A stretch of DNA of 64,000 nt from positions 1-64,000 of the forward strand of contig JAHZLQ010000042.1 of NCBI GenBank assembly GCA_022599775.1, in the 5' to 3' direction. Positions 29,245 to 38,356 of the stretch are shown in pieces. Below the pieces are notes generated by a model. That model saw nothing but the letters and a program-made list of their open reading frames with translations, did no database searches and was not told the origin of the DNA. The position numbers and the translations under genes were made by a program. How positions within the stretch are numbered: the first letter of the stretch is position 1; every line of letters starts with the position of its first letter. This stretch comes from Gammaproteobacteria bacterium (GTDB lineage: Bacteria; Pseudomonadota; Gammaproteobacteria; Nevskiales; Nevskiaceae).

Positions 29245-30909
29245 TCAGAAGCGATAGGAGACGGTGCCGTAGAGACGGCCGTCGTCGTGTCCGTCGCTGA
29301 TCTCGTCGCGGCGGTCACCAAATGGGAAAGCCAGATCCAGGCGCAGCCCGAAGCCGGCCGGCAGGCTCAGATCGCCACCGATGCCGACGCTGGCGATCGA
29401 GACCTTCGAATCCGTGCCGTCCGGCGCGTCGACCACATAGACGCTGCCGGCGTCGACGAAGACACGACCGTCCAGCGTCACCGGGCCGAAGCCGAAGCGC
29501 TGGTTCAGGCCCAGCGTTGCGAAATAGCCGCGGTCGCCGCGCACTTCCGCCGCCGGGTAACCCCGTACGCTGTTGGGCCCGCCCAGCGAAAACTGCTCGG
29601 TGTCGACCAGTGGATCCGGTGACCACACCGCGGCCACCCTCGTATAGACGAAGATTTCCCGCCAAAGCGGACTCAGTTGCTGCAGGTCCACTTCGGCGCG
29701 CAGCTTCTGTTCGGTACCGACGCTGTCCGGTGCGCTCAGATCCTCACGCGACTGCGAGCCGAAATTGCTCGAAAGATTGCCGCTGAGCTGGATCACCGAG
29801 CGATTCGTGAACGCGCGGCTGTAGGTCGCGCCGAGGTCCAGCAGGGTGATGCGCGTACCGCGTTCCACCAGGCCGAACTGGTCGGTGTCGGCCACCGTGC
29901 GGCGCACCGCCGGTGACAGCACCAGGCGCTCGTTGCGCGCGATGATCAGCGGCCAGTTCAGGGCTACGCGGCCGTCGCGGTTGGTGCCTTCGACCAAGCC
30001 TTCGAACGGACCGTTGCCCACTTCGAAGTCGGATTGGCCGTAGGACACTGCCAGGCGCGGCCCGCGAAAGTTGAGCGGAACGGAATATTCGACGAAGCCG
30101 TAGCGCAGCAGTGCATCCTCGGACTGCAGGTAGAGCAGGCGCAACTGATCTTCGGTGCGGGTCGGGTTGTTGAGCTCCAGGTTCACGGTGGCGCGGTATT
30201 CGCCGATGCTGTCGCGTCCATGGTTGTCGACGAAGACGCCGCCGCGAACCGGCGTTTCCTCGGCACGCAGCACGATGTCGCTGCTGCCGTAGGCCTGACC
30301 CGGCTCGACCACGGCGCGCGCGGACAGGCCCGGCAGCTCATTGAGTTGGCGCAGCCCCCGCTCCAGATCCTCGGTGCGATACAGCTCGCCGGGATGGACC
30401 TCGTCCAGATAGTGACGCAGATGGGCTTCCTGATAGCGCGTGGTGCCTTCGGCGCGGACGCGGCCGACCCGGCCCTCGATGACTTCGAACACCACCTCAC
30501 CGCGATCCACGCGCTGTGCCGGAATCGCCACCGTGGTCAGCGTGTAGCCCTGGCCGATGTAGTGCGCGGCGATGCGATCAGCCGCTTCGTAGAGGTCGTA
30601 GAGCGTTACCGGCCGCGCACGGTAGTCGGCGATCAGGGTGTCCAGCGTGGCGTCGTCGTAGGCGGTATTGCCTTCGAAGACAAAGCGTTCCACGGTGATC
30701 TCGCGGCCCCCGGCCGGCACTTCGGCGCGGGGTTGCGGTGCTGGCGTGTCCACTGCGGCGGGTGGTAGCGGCTCGATTCTGGGGGCGGGCTTGAGCGTAT
30801 CGGTCACGCTGCCCGGCGTGGGTGGCGTCTGCTGCGCGAGGCTGATGACCGGTGAAAGCAGAATCAGCGCGGCGAGCACGCGGCTCGCTGCGAACGGGTG
30901 TACTGACAT
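29245..30909 (-). CDS. ShlB/FhaC/HecB-family TpsB transporter
   Basis: A 554-residue outer-membrane pore that exports the partner exoprotein encoded next. A signal peptide ends near ISLAQQ. A Pro-rich linker follows, then POTRA domains (ITVERFVFEGNTAYDDATL at the start, YTLTTVAIPAQRVDRGEVVF and FEVIEGRVG after it). The C-terminal half is a 16-strand barrel with the conserved NSVRGYPAAEVRGDRGYF region and ends in F (YGTVSYRF). The start ATG at 30909 fits the signal peptide; the frame is open upstream. It opens the minus-strand operon and is divergent from the glycine riboswitch. Confidence 0.93.
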   Translation of the reverse strand: MSVHPFAASRVLAALILLSPVISLAQQTPPTPGSVTDTLKPAPRIEPLPPAAVDTPAPQPRAEVPAGGREITVERFVFEGNTAYDDATLDTLIADYRARPVTLYDLYEAADRIAAHYIGQGYTLTTVAIPAQRVDRGEVVFEVIEGRVGRVRAEGTTRYQEAHLRHYLDEVHPGELYRTEDLERGLRQLNELPGLSARAVVEPGQAYGSSDIVLRAEETPVRGGVFVDNHGRDSIGEYRATVNLELNNPTRTEDQLRLLYLQSEDALLRYGFVEYSVPLNFRGPRLAVSYGQSDFEVGNGPFEGLVEGTNRDGRVALNWPLIIARNERLVLSPAVRRTVADTDQFGLVERGTRITLLDLGATYSRAFTNRSVIQLSGNLSSNFGSQSREDLSAPDSVGTEQKLRAEVDLQQLSPLWREIFVYTRVAAVWSPDPLVDTEQFSLGGPNSVRGYPAAEVRGDRGYFATLGLNQRFGFGPVTLDGRVFVDAGSVYVVDAPDGTDSKVSIASVGIGGDLSLPAGFGLRLDLAFPFGDRRDEISDGHDDGRLYGTVSYRF

Positions 30910-31170
30910 TGTCTCGTTGTCTCCCCAGGTGCCGGATGCCGGAGCTTTGCCTGCTCCGCGTGCGTACGACTGCGGTGCGGGCTTCATCCCCACGTTTGTC
31001 GGCAGACGGCCGCGATACGCAAATCTCGTGGCGGCAGATTGTGCGCGCCGTTCCGGGCGAACGAAATCCCTTGCTTGGGGGAGTCCCCGCCGGTTTTTGC
31101 GCGGTTTTGTGACGCCGCTCTCGCTTTCGGGCGCGTGCCAGACCGGTTACCATGCCGGTCGATCAAAGGT
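30910..31170. other. Divergent promoter region between tpsB and the gcv riboswitch
   Basis: This 261-base stretch must hold the start of the minus-strand secretion operon and the plus-strand promoter for the glycine riboswitch transcript. A hairpin GACCGG/CCGGTC lies at 31141-31160, just before the first aptamer. I could not pick out a convincing -35/-10 pair on either strand. Confidence 0.45.
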
Positions 31171-31396
31171 GTTTGGGAGAGACCGCGAACCGGCCGAGGC
31201 CGCGCCGCGGCGCCGAAGGCGCAAATCCGCCCGGAATCGCTCAGGCAAAAGGACCAGACACTTTCCGATCCGCGATGTATGGGGGGAGGTTGCGTCGCGG
31301 GCTGGTGATCGACTCTGGAGAGCGACCGAACAGGTCCACCGAAGGGGTAAGGTGACGGCTCGTCGCCTGAACTCTCAGGTTCCCGGACAGAGGGGC
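31171..31396 (+). promoter_or_regulatory. Tandem glycine riboswitch
   Basis: Two glycine aptamers lie in the leader of gcvT. The first spans about 31172-31259: GGGAGAGACCG, then GCCGAAGGCGCAA, then CTCAGGCAAAAGGACCAGAC. The second spans about 31312-31396: CTGGAGAGCGACC, then CACCGAAGGGGTAAG, then CTCTCAGGTTCCCGGACAG followed by AGGGG. These are the conserved GGAGAG, CCGAAGG and CTCAGG...GGACAGA core elements of the family. The order (two aptamers, then gcvT) fits the known case in which glycine turns on the cleavage operon. Confidence 0.95.
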
Positions 31397-31444
31397 GGCG
31401 AGACATTGCTCGTTTTCGCCCACTGCTGCCCCGACGGAACCTTC

Positions 31445-32527
31445 ATGCTCAAGACCACCGCACTGCATGCCCAGCATCAGGCCCTCGGCGCCAAGCTCGT
31501 CGACTTCGCCGGCTGGGACATGCCGATTCACTACGGTTCCCAACTCGAAGAACATCACGCCGTGCGCGCCGATGCCGGAATGTTCGATGTGGCCCACATG
31601 TCCGCCGTGGACCTGCACGGACCCCGCACCCGGGAATTTCTGCGTCAGCTGCTGGCCAATGACGTCGCCAAGCTGCAAGTGATCGGCAAGGCCTTGTACA
31701 GCTGTCTGCTGCGAGAAGATGGCGGCATTCTCGATGACCTGATCTGCTATTTCCTGGGCGAGGACCGCTTCCGTCTCGTGGTCAACGCCGGCACCACCGA
31801 CAAGGACCTGGCCTGGATTCGCAGCCATGCGGCCGCGTTCGATGTCGAGGTCCGACATCGGCAGGACCTGGGTATTCTGGCCGTGCAGGGCCCGAACGCA
31901 CGCGCCAAGGCGGATCGGCTGATGCCCGAAGCCTTGCTGGGATCGGTCGCCGAACTCAAGCCGTTCCAGGCCGCCTGGGATGAAAGCTGGTTCGTGGCCC
32001 GCACCGGCTACACCGGCGAAGACGGTTACGAACTGATCCTGCCGCACGACTTGCTGGTCGAAGTCTGGGAGGCGCTGGCGGTGTCCGGCGTGCGTCCCTG
32101 CGGACTCGGCGCGCGCGACACCCTGCGGCTCGAAGCCGGCATGAACCTCTACGGGCAGGACATGGACGAATCGGTCAATCCCCTGGAATGCGGTCTCTCC
32201 TGGACCGTCGCCTGGGAGCCTGCGGACCGCGACTTCATCGGCCGCGCTGCGATCGAACCGCTGCGCGGCAAGGCGCCGCACAAGATGATCGGCGTCGTGC
32301 TGGAAGGACGCGGCGTGTTGCGCGGGCACATGACAGTGCGCTTCGGCAACGGCGCCACCGGCGAACTCAGCTCCGGCGGTTTCGCGCCCAGCCTCAAGCT
32401 ATCGATCGGTCTGGCGCGCGTACCGCGCGACGCCGAGGGTGACTGCGAGGTCGAAATCCGTGGCCAATGGCATCCGCTGCGTGTGGTCAAGCCGAACTTC
32501 GTGCGCCACGGGCAGTCGCAACTTTGA
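31445..32527 (+). CDS. gcvT: Glycine cleavage system aminomethyltransferase (T protein)
   Basis: The 360-residue protein transfers the aminomethyl carbon from lipoyl-GcvH to tetrahydrofolate, releasing ammonia. Family features include LVDFAGWDMPIHYGSQLEEH near the N terminus, ARTGYTGEDGYEL near 180, and GLGARDTLRLEAGMNLYGQD near 220, with the folate-binding Asp region. Length is normal for the family. The ATG at 31445 follows the riboswitch by about 50 bases; the frame is open upstream through the riboswitch, but that part is not coding. gcvH follows after 113 bases. Confidence 0.96.
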   Translation: MLKTTALHAQHQALGAKLVDFAGWDMPIHYGSQLEEHHAVRADAGMFDVAHMSAVDLHGPRTREFLRQLLANDVAKLQVIGKALYSCLLREDGGILDDLICYFLGEDRFRLVVNAGTTDKDLAWIRSHAAAFDVEVRHRQDLGILAVQGPNARAKADRLMPEALLGSVAELKPFQAAWDESWFVARTGYTGEDGYELILPHDLLVEVWEALAVSGVRPCGLGARDTLRLEAGMNLYGQDMDESVNPLECGLSWTVAWEPADRDFIGRAAIEPLRGKAPHKMIGVVLEGRGVLRGHMTVRFGNGATGELSSGGFAPSLKLSIGLARVPRDAEGDCEVEIRGQWHPLRVVKPNFVRHGQSQL

Positions 32528-32640
32528 GCGCCGGCTGTTTCGGCATGCAATTCGCAGGCGTCTGCGCACTGCCGGGTGGCGGTGGCTCCATGACCCGCTG
32601 CACCTGAACCCCCAATCGACATTCAAGAGGAGTTGGTGAG

Positions 32641-33030
32641 ATGAGCAATATTCCAGAGGATCTGCGGTACGTCGCATCGCACGAGTGGGTCAAACCGCTG
32701 GACGATGGCAGCGTGCTGATCGGCATCACCGACCATGCGCAGGAAGCCTTGGGCGATTTGGTGTTCGTGGAGCTGCCGGATGTCGGCCGTGTGCTGTCGG
32801 CCGAAGAAGCTTGCGGTGTCGTCGAATCGGTCAAGGCCGCCTCGGACGTCTACGCGCCGATCTCCGGCGAAGTGCTGGAGATCAATGAAAACCTCGCTGA
32901 CGCCCCGGAACTCCTCAATCAGGATCCGTACGGCGAAGGCTGGATGTACAAGCTCAAGCCCGACAACATCGATCAGATCGACGATCTGCTGGATGCGGAT
33001 GGCTACGAGCACGTGCTGTCGGACGACTAA
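32641..33030 (+). CDS. gcvH: Glycine cleavage system H protein
   Basis: The 129-residue lipoyl carrier shuttles the aminomethyl intermediate between the P, T and L proteins. The lipoylated lysine is Lys65 in [12 protein letters not shown]. The N-terminal YVASHEWVK and the C-terminal GEGWMYKLK segments are typical. An AAGAGGAG site stands before the ATG. The gene follows gcvT in the same orientation, and an inverted repeat separates it from gcvPA. Confidence 0.97.
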   Translation: MSNIPEDLRYVASHEWVKPLDDGSVLIGITDHAQEALGDLVFVELPDVGRVLSAEEACGVVESVKAASDVYAPISGEVLEINENLADAPELLNQDPYGEGWMYKLKPDNIDQIDDLLDADGYEHVLSDD

Positions 33031-33039
33031 ACGCGATTG

Positions 33040-33099
33040 CTCGCGCAAAGTCACCAAGATGAGAGAGAAACAATTTGCGTCTCCGCGTCTTTGCGCGAG
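33040..33099. repeat. Inverted repeat element between gcvH and gcvPA
   Basis: A perfect 11-bp inverted repeat CTCGCGCAAAG (33040-33050) and CTTTGCGCGAG (33089-33099) flanks about 38 bases of the sort TTTGCGTCTCCGCGT. This type of GCAAAG/CTTTGC-rich repeat is widespread in bacterial intergenic spaces. Here it fills most of the 94-base gap inside the gcv operon. A long imperfect hairpin in the mRNA is possible. Confidence 0.65.
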
Positions 33100-33124
33100 A
33101 CATCAATCTGGTAGCTGAAATCCG

Positions 33125-34483
33125 ATGCCCTTCATCCCCCACACCGAGGACGACATCAAGAGCATGCTCGGCGCGATTGGCGCCAGCAGTCTGGATGCCT
33201 TGTTCGACGAGATTCCAGCGGAGCTCAAGGCCGTTGGGCTGACACAGGTGCCGCCGTCGCTGCCGGAAATGGCCGTCGCACGCCTGATGCATGGCCGAGC
33301 GGCGATCGACGGCGCGCCGCTGAACTTCGTCGGCGCCGGTGCCTATGAGCACCATATCCCGGCAGCCGTGTGGGAGATCACCACGCGCGGCGAGTTCTAT
33401 TCGGCGTACACCCCGTACCAGGCCGAGGCCAGCCAGGGCACGCTGCAGGTGCTCTACGAGTTCCAGTCGATGATGACGGCGCTGACCGGCATGGACGTCT
33501 CGAATGCCTCGCTCTACGACGGTGCCTCGGCGCTGGGCGAGGGCTTGTTGATGGCCATGCGCGCCAATGGCAAGAGCCGCTCCGGGCGCGTGCTGATGCC
33601 CGCCAGTGTGCATCCGTACTACCGCGAAACGGCCTACGCGATCACGCATGCGCAGAACGTCGAACAGGTCCTCGTTGCTTACCAGGCCGAGACGGGCGCG
33701 CTGGATCTGAGCGCGCTGAAGGCGCACGAAGGCACGGATATCACGGCCGTGGTCATCGCCCAGCCCAACTTCTTCGGGCAGTACGAAGACGTGGACGCGA
33801 TCACCGATTGGGCGCATGCCCAGGGCGCGCTGGTGGTGGCGGTGGTGAACCCGACCTCGCTGGCGCTGCTCAAGCCGCCCGGCGAGTGGGGCGAGACCGG
33901 TGCCGACATCGTGGTCGGTGAAGGCCAGCCACTGGGTGCGCCGCTTTCGTCCGGTGGGCCGTACTTCGGTTTCATGTGCAGCAAACAGGCCTTCGTGCGC
34001 CAGATGCCGGGACGTATCGTCGGCCGCACCGTGGATCTGGACGGCAAGCCCGGCTTCACGCTGACCTTGCAGGCGCGCGAACAGCACATCCGCCGCTCCA
34101 AGGCCACGTCCAACATCTGTACCAATCAGGGCCTGCTGGTCACGGCGGCCACGATCTACATGGCGATCACCGGTCCGGAAGGCCTGGCCCGTACTGCGTC
34201 CGCCAGCACCGCCAATCTTCAGGCCCTGCGTCAGGCCTTGTGTGCAATCGACGGTGTCGAGGCGGTGTTCGCGCCGGCCGGTTTCCACGAATGCGTGATT
34301 CGCCTGAACCAGCCGGTGGCGCCGGTGTTGGAGAAGCTCGCGAATCTGGGCATCGTCGGCGGTTTCGACCTGAGCCGGCACTATCCGGAATTGGGCAACG
34401 CGCTGCTGATCTGCGCCACCGAAACCAAGACGGAGCAGGACATCAAGCAGTACGCCGACGCGCTGTCGGCGACCCTTCAATGA
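33125..34483 (+). CDS. gcvPA: Glycine dehydrogenase (decarboxylating) subunit 1
   Basis: The 452-residue alpha subunit of the two-part P protein, matching the N-terminal half of the large single-chain form. Typical segments are [19 protein letters not shown] at the start, [16 protein letters not shown] near 75, [20 protein letters not shown] near 97 and [25 protein letters not shown] late. It has no PLP lysine of its own, as expected; that is in subunit 2. It works with gcvPB to decarboxylate glycine. Unusually, a thiol peroxidase gene lies between the two subunit genes. Confidence 0.96.
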   Translation: MPFIPHTEDDIKSMLGAIGASSLDALFDEIPAELKAVGLTQVPPSLPEMAVARLMHGRAAIDGAPLNFVGAGAYEHHIPAAVWEITTRGEFYSAYTPYQAEASQGTLQVLYEFQSMMTALTGMDVSNASLYDGASALGEGLLMAMRANGKSRSGRVLMPASVHPYYRETAYAITHAQNVEQVLVAYQAETGALDLSALKAHEGTDITAVVIAQPNFFGQYEDVDAITDWAHAQGALVVAVVNPTSLALLKPPGEWGETGADIVVGEGQPLGAPLSSGGPYFGFMCSKQAFVRQMPGRIVGRTVDLDGKPGFTLTLQAREQHIRRSKATSNICTNQGLLVTAATIYMAITGPEGLARTASASTANLQALRQALCAIDGVEAVFAPAGFHECVIRLNQPVAPVLEKLANLGIVGGFDLSRHYPELGNALLICATETKTEQDIKQYADALSATLQ

Positions 34484-34514
34484 ACATTTGTACCGTTTAC
34501 AAGGAGTACAGACG

Positions 34515-35015
34515 ATGAGTGCCGTAACCCTTAGAGGCCAGGAGATTCAGGTCTTCGGCGAGATGCTGCCAGTGGGCAGCGACGCGCCCGGACTGCGCTT
34601 GGTCGGTCTCGATCTGGCCGATGTGACGCTGCATGACTTTGCCGGCAAGAAGAAGCTGCTGAACATCTTCCCGTCGATCGATACGCCGACCTGCGCGATG
34701 TCCGTGCGCAAGTTCAACGAGCGCGCTGCGGTGATCGACGGTGCTGCCGTGCTGTGCGTCTCCGCTGATCTGCCGTTTGCGCAGAAACGTTTCTGCGGTG
34801 CGGAGGGCATCGCCAATGTCACCATGCTGTCGCTGATGCGTGGCCGTCAGTTCGCCAAGGACTACGGCCTGCTGATCGAAACCGGGCCGATGGCCGGACT
34901 CACTGCGCGTGCGGTGATCGTGCTGGATGTCGCCAACAAGGTCATCTATTCCGAACTGGTGTCCGAAATTGGCAGCGAGCCGGACTACGACGCCGCCCTG
35001 GCCGCCCTGGCCTGA
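34515..35015 (+). CDS. tpx: Thiol peroxidase (Tpx)
   Basis: The 166-residue atypical 2-Cys peroxiredoxin reduces hydroperoxides with electrons from thioredoxin. The peroxidatic Cys60 lies in [14 protein letters not shown] and the resolving Cys94 in [10 protein letters not shown], both in the places known for this family. An AAGGAG site 8 bases before the ATG at 34515 sets the start. The gene lies 31 bases after gcvPA and 23 bases before gcvPB, so it is probably co-transcribed under the glycine riboswitch. The link between Tpx and glycine cleavage is not established. Confidence 0.95.
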   Translation: MSAVTLRGQEIQVFGEMLPVGSDAPGLRLVGLDLADVTLHDFAGKKKLLNIFPSIDTPTCAMSVRKFNERAAVIDGAAVLCVSADLPFAQKRFCGAEGIANVTMLSLMRGRQFAKDYGLLIETGPMAGLTARAVIVLDVANKVIYSELVSEIGSEPDYDAALAALA

Positions 35016-35038
35016 GCCCGCAGCTTCCAAGAAAACCC

Positions 35039-36502
35039 ATGAGCGAAAAGCTGATCTTCGAAGTCTCCCGTCCTGGCCGCGGTGCCTACGCGCAGCGGCC
35101 GCAGGCGGCGGTGGACGTCTCCGGCATCCCCGAAGCGCTGCGGCGCTGCAAGCCGCCCGCTTTGCCGGAGGTTTCCGAGTTGCAGGCGGTGCGCCACTAC
35201 ACGCGCCTGTCGCAGCTCAACTTCAGCATCGACACCCATTTCTATCCGCTGGGTTCGTGCACGATGAAGTACAACCCGCGCGCCTGTAACACCCTGGCGA
35301 TGCTGCCGGAGTTTCTGCACCGGCATCCGCTGGCGCCGGTCGCGCATTCGCAGGGCTTTCTGAGCTGCATGTACGATCTTCAGGAAATCCTCAAGGATGT
35401 GACCGGCATGGCCGGCGTCTCGCTGACGCCGATGGCCGGCGCCCAGGGCGAGTTCGCCGGGGTGGCGATGATCCGTGCCTATCACCGCTCACGCGGCGAT
35501 ACCGCGCGCACCGAAATTCTGGTGCCGGATGCCGCGCACGGCACCAATCCGGCGACGGCGACGATGCTCGGCCTCAAGGTGCGCGAGATTCCGACCACCG
35601 ACGATGGCGACGTGGACTTTGACGCACTGAAGGCCGCCGTGGGTCCGCAGACGGCCGGCATCATGCTGACCAATCCGTCGACGCTGGGCGTGTTCGAGCG
35701 CCGCATCAAGGAGATCGCCAAACTCGTGCATGAAGCCGGTGGACTTCTGTACTACGACGGCGCCAACCTCAACGCGATTCTCGGCAAGGTGCGGCCCGGC
35801 GACATGGGTTTCGACGTGATCCACATGAACCTGCACAAGACCTTCTCCACGCCGCACGGTGGCGGCGGGCCGGGCGCCGGGGCGGTCGGCGTGTCCAAGC
35901 GTCTGCTGCCGTTCATGCCGATTCCTGTCGTCGGCCAGTCCGATGATGGGCGCTATCGCTGGCTCGACGAGAATGACCTGCCGCAGTCGATTGGCCGTCT
36001 GTCGGCGTTCATGGGCAATGCCGGCGTGCTGTTGCGCGCCTACATCTATGCGCGCCTGTTGGGGCGCGAGGGCATGCACCGCGTGGCCGAATTCGCGGCG
36101 CTCAATGCCAACTACATGCAGGCAAGGCTGCGCGAGCAGGGCTTCGACCTCGCGTTTCCGACGCGCCGCGCCTCGCACGAATTCATCATCACGCTCAAGA
36201 AGCAGAAGCAGGCGCTCGACCTCACCGCCACCGATGTCGCCAAGCGCCTGCTCGACTACGGATTCCATGCACCCACGATCTACTTCCCGCTGCTGGTGCC
36301 GGAATGCCTGCTGATCGAGCCGACCGAGAGCGAGGACAAGGAATCGCTGGACGCCTTCGTCGATGCCATGGTTGCGATCTGGGACGAGGCCAAGACCGAT
36401 ATCACCAAGCTCAAGGGTGCGCCGTATACGATGCCGGTGCGGCGCCTGGATGACGTGCGCGCCGCACGCCAACTCGACCTGCGCTGGCAGCCGGCCGCCT
36501 GA
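35039..36502 (+). CDS. gcvPB: Glycine dehydrogenase (decarboxylating) subunit 2
   Basis: The 487-residue beta subunit carries the PLP-binding Lys267 in [16 protein letters not shown]. Other family segments are [15 protein letters not shown] near 65 and [16 protein letters not shown] near 160. With gcvPA it forms the heterotetrameric P protein that decarboxylates glycine and loads GcvH. It is followed after 82 bases by a PfkB kinase gene on the same strand. Confidence 0.97.
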   Translation: MSEKLIFEVSRPGRGAYAQRPQAAVDVSGIPEALRRCKPPALPEVSELQAVRHYTRLSQLNFSIDTHFYPLGSCTMKYNPRACNTLAMLPEFLHRHPLAPVAHSQGFLSCMYDLQEILKDVTGMAGVSLTPMAGAQGEFAGVAMIRAYHRSRGDTARTEILVPDAAHGTNPATATMLGLKVREIPTTDDGDVDFDALKAAVGPQTAGIMLTNPSTLGVFERRIKEIAKLVHEAGGLLYYDGANLNAILGKVRPGDMGFDVIHMNLHKTFSTPHGGGGPGAGAVGVSKRLLPFMPIPVVGQSDDGRYRWLDENDLPQSIGRLSAFMGNAGVLLRAYIYARLLGREGMHRVAEFAALNANYMQARLREQGFDLAFPTRRASHEFIITLKKQKQALDLTATDVAKRLLDYGFHAPTIYFPLLVPECLLIEPTESEDKESLDAFVDAMVAIWDEAKTDITKLKGAPYTMPVRRLDDVRAARQLDLRWQPAA

Positions 36503-36584
36503 TCGGGGCGAATCTTCAATTCACGCAGCGACGGCTGGTAGAGCTGGCGCCGATGGCACAACGGACAGAAAGGAAGGGGAAACG

Positions 36585-37517
36585 ATGTCGGTACTGATCT
36601 GCGGCTCCGTCGCCTATGACACGATCATGGTCTATCCGGGCCATTTCAAGAACGAAATTCTTCCGGACAAGGTGCACATGCTCAATGTGTCGTTCCTGGT
36701 TCCGCAGATGCGTCGCGAGTTCGGCGGCTGCGCCGGCAATATCGCCTACAACCTGCAGCTGCTTGGGGGTGTGGGTACACCGGTCGCCACGGTCGGCGAG
36801 GATTTCGCCAACTACGCCGAGTGGATGGACAAGCACGGCGTGCCGCGTGAATTCGTCAAGGAAATGCCGGGCACGCTGACGGCGCACGGCCATGTCGTGA
36901 CCGATCTCGATGACAACCAGATCTGGGCGTTTCACCCCGGCGCGATGTCCGATTCGCACGCGCAGAGCCTGTCGACCGAGGGTGTGAAGCTCGGCACGGT
37001 GTCGCCGGACGGGCGCGAAGGCATGTTGCTGCACGCGCAGCAGTTTGCCGATGCCGGTGTCCCATTCCTGTTCGATCCCGGGCAGGGCATGCCACTGTTC
37101 GATTCCGAGGAGCTGACACACTTCCTGGAACTGGCGAGCTATTGCGCCGTCAACGACTACGAAGCCGAGATGTTCATGTCGCGCACCGGGCTCAGCCTTG
37201 CGGAAATGGCGCAGCGCGTGGACACCCTGATCGTGACCCGCGGCGGCAAAGGTTCAATGATCTACAACAAGGGCAAGCTCATCGAAGTGCCGTGCGCCAA
37301 GGCCGAGTCGCTGGCCGACCCCACCGGCTGTGGCGATGCCTACCGCGCCGGCCTGCTGTACGGATTGCTCCACGGCAAGGACTGGGAGACCACCGGCCGC
37401 ATTGCCTCCTTGCTGGGCGCGATGAAGATCGAACGCCCCGGCACGCAAAACCATCGTTTCACGCCGGAGAGTTTCCGCGCGCGATTCAAGAAGGAATTCC
37501 GCTACGACCTGAGCTGA
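36585..37517 (+). CDS. PfkB-family carbohydrate/nucleoside kinase
   Basis: The 310-residue kinase has the N-terminal ribokinase-like strand (LICGSVAYDTIMVYPG), a GG-type motif (FGGCAGNIAYNLQLLGG), and the C-terminal signature DPTGCGDAYRAG with catalytic Asp251. It most resembles the adenosine-kinase-like PfkB subgroup, but the substrate cannot be told from sequence alone. A strong AAGGAAGGGGA site precedes the ATG at 36585. It is the last gene after gcvPB; since the gap is 82 bases, it may share the gcv transcript. Confidence 0.88.
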   Translation: MSVLICGSVAYDTIMVYPGHFKNEILPDKVHMLNVSFLVPQMRREFGGCAGNIAYNLQLLGGVGTPVATVGEDFANYAEWMDKHGVPREFVKEMPGTLTAHGHVVTDLDDNQIWAFHPGAMSDSHAQSLSTEGVKLGTVSPDGREGMLLHAQQFADAGVPFLFDPGQGMPLFDSEELTHFLELASYCAVNDYEAEMFMSRTGLSLAEMAQRVDTLIVTRGGKGSMIYNKGKLIEVPCAKAESLADPTGCGDAYRAGLLYGLLHGKDWETTGRIASLLGAMKIERPGTQNHRFTPESFRARFKKEFRYDLS

Positions 37518-37766
37518 GTCGCCAGATCGTCAATAGCCCCTGATCTCGGTCCGGCGCGCCCAGCGGGAGCAGTGACCGGTACGGCCGGTAGGTGCGTGAA
37601 TCGACGCTCGCCGCCCAGACGCGTCCATCATCCGGTCACCCGGCCGTCGCGGTCGATGGTTTCCAGCATCGGGTGCGCTCGGGTTCTGCGGCTCACGCAA
37701 GCTGTCATGGTGGGCCGCCATATCCAGACTAGACTGTGGCGCATCGCCGGAGTTCGGAGTGACCTT

Positions 37767-37961
37767 GTGCCTAAAGTGATCAATCTCAAACAGGCCCGCA
37801 AGCGCAAGCAGCGGACAGACAAGGCCGCACAGGCCACCGAAAACCGTGCTCGGTTCGGACGTACGCTGGCCCAGAAGCAGCTCGACGAGACGCGCCGCCA
37901 ACAGAGCCAGGATGCTCTGGATGCACATCGGCGCGAACGGAGCGAGACGCCGGAGTCCTAG
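37767..37961 (+). CDS. DUF4169 family small protein
   Basis: A 64-residue very basic protein that begins VPKVINLKQARKRK and contains NRARFGRTLAQKQLDETRR, the typical DUF4169 pattern. It should form one long charged helix; no function is known. The start is GTG at 37767 with a GGAG motif about 8 bases before it. There is no signal peptide. It stands alone after the gcv cluster, followed by another small gene. Confidence 0.8.
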   Translation: MPKVINLKQARKRKQRTDKAAQATENRARFGRTLAQKQLDETRRQQSQDALDAHRRERSETPES

Positions 37962-38081
37962 GGTGTCCGCTGCCGTTGGTTCAAGCCGTCGATGCCGGGC
38001 TGCTGCGGTGCCTATGTCAACCTGCCGCCAAACGCCGACGGCACCGCTACACTGGGGTCTCGACCATCAAGGGAGTGCAAG

Positions 38082-38348
38082 GTGACAAGGACGGGACAAG
38101 GCTTGGCGACACTGGGACTGCTCTTGGGCTGCGCGTACGGCAGCGTCGCGGCGGCGGCCCAGATCATGGTCTGCGTCTACGAGGGCGTACCGGGGCCGTC
38201 CGACACCATCGAATGTGAAGCGGTCGGTGGCGAAAAGACGGACCACAATCTCGCCTCGCTCTATGAAGACGGCTGGAAGCTGGCCGAGTTGGAAGTGACA
38301 TCGAAGTTCGGTGGCGCCACGACGGTGATGTTCGTCGACAAGGACTGA
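38082..38348 (+). CDS. Small exported protein of unknown function
   Basis: An 88-residue protein with a signal peptide (LATLGLLLGCAYGSVAAAAQ). The short mature part has two cysteines (VCVYEG, IECEAVGG), which may form a disulfide, and a C-terminal KFGGATTVMFVDKD stretch. The start is GTG at 38082 after an AAGGGAG site. No family is recognised. It converges with the lipoprotein gene on the minus strand. Confidence 0.6.
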   Translation: MTRTGQGLATLGLLLGCAYGSVAAAAQIMVCVYEGVPGPSDTIECEAVGGEKTDHNLASLYEDGWKLAELEVTSKFGGATTVMFVDKD

Positions 38349-38356
38349 TCGCTGCA

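Noticed and set aside
30668..31444. Upstream extension of the gcvT reading frame
   Set aside because: The open frame runs through the tandem glycine riboswitch and into the tpsB gene on the other strand, so it is not coding. The T protein starts at 31445.
32954..34480. A 508-codon open frame opposite gcvPA
   Set aside because: gcvPA is unmistakable on the plus strand; the antisense frame runs into the inverted repeat and has no features.
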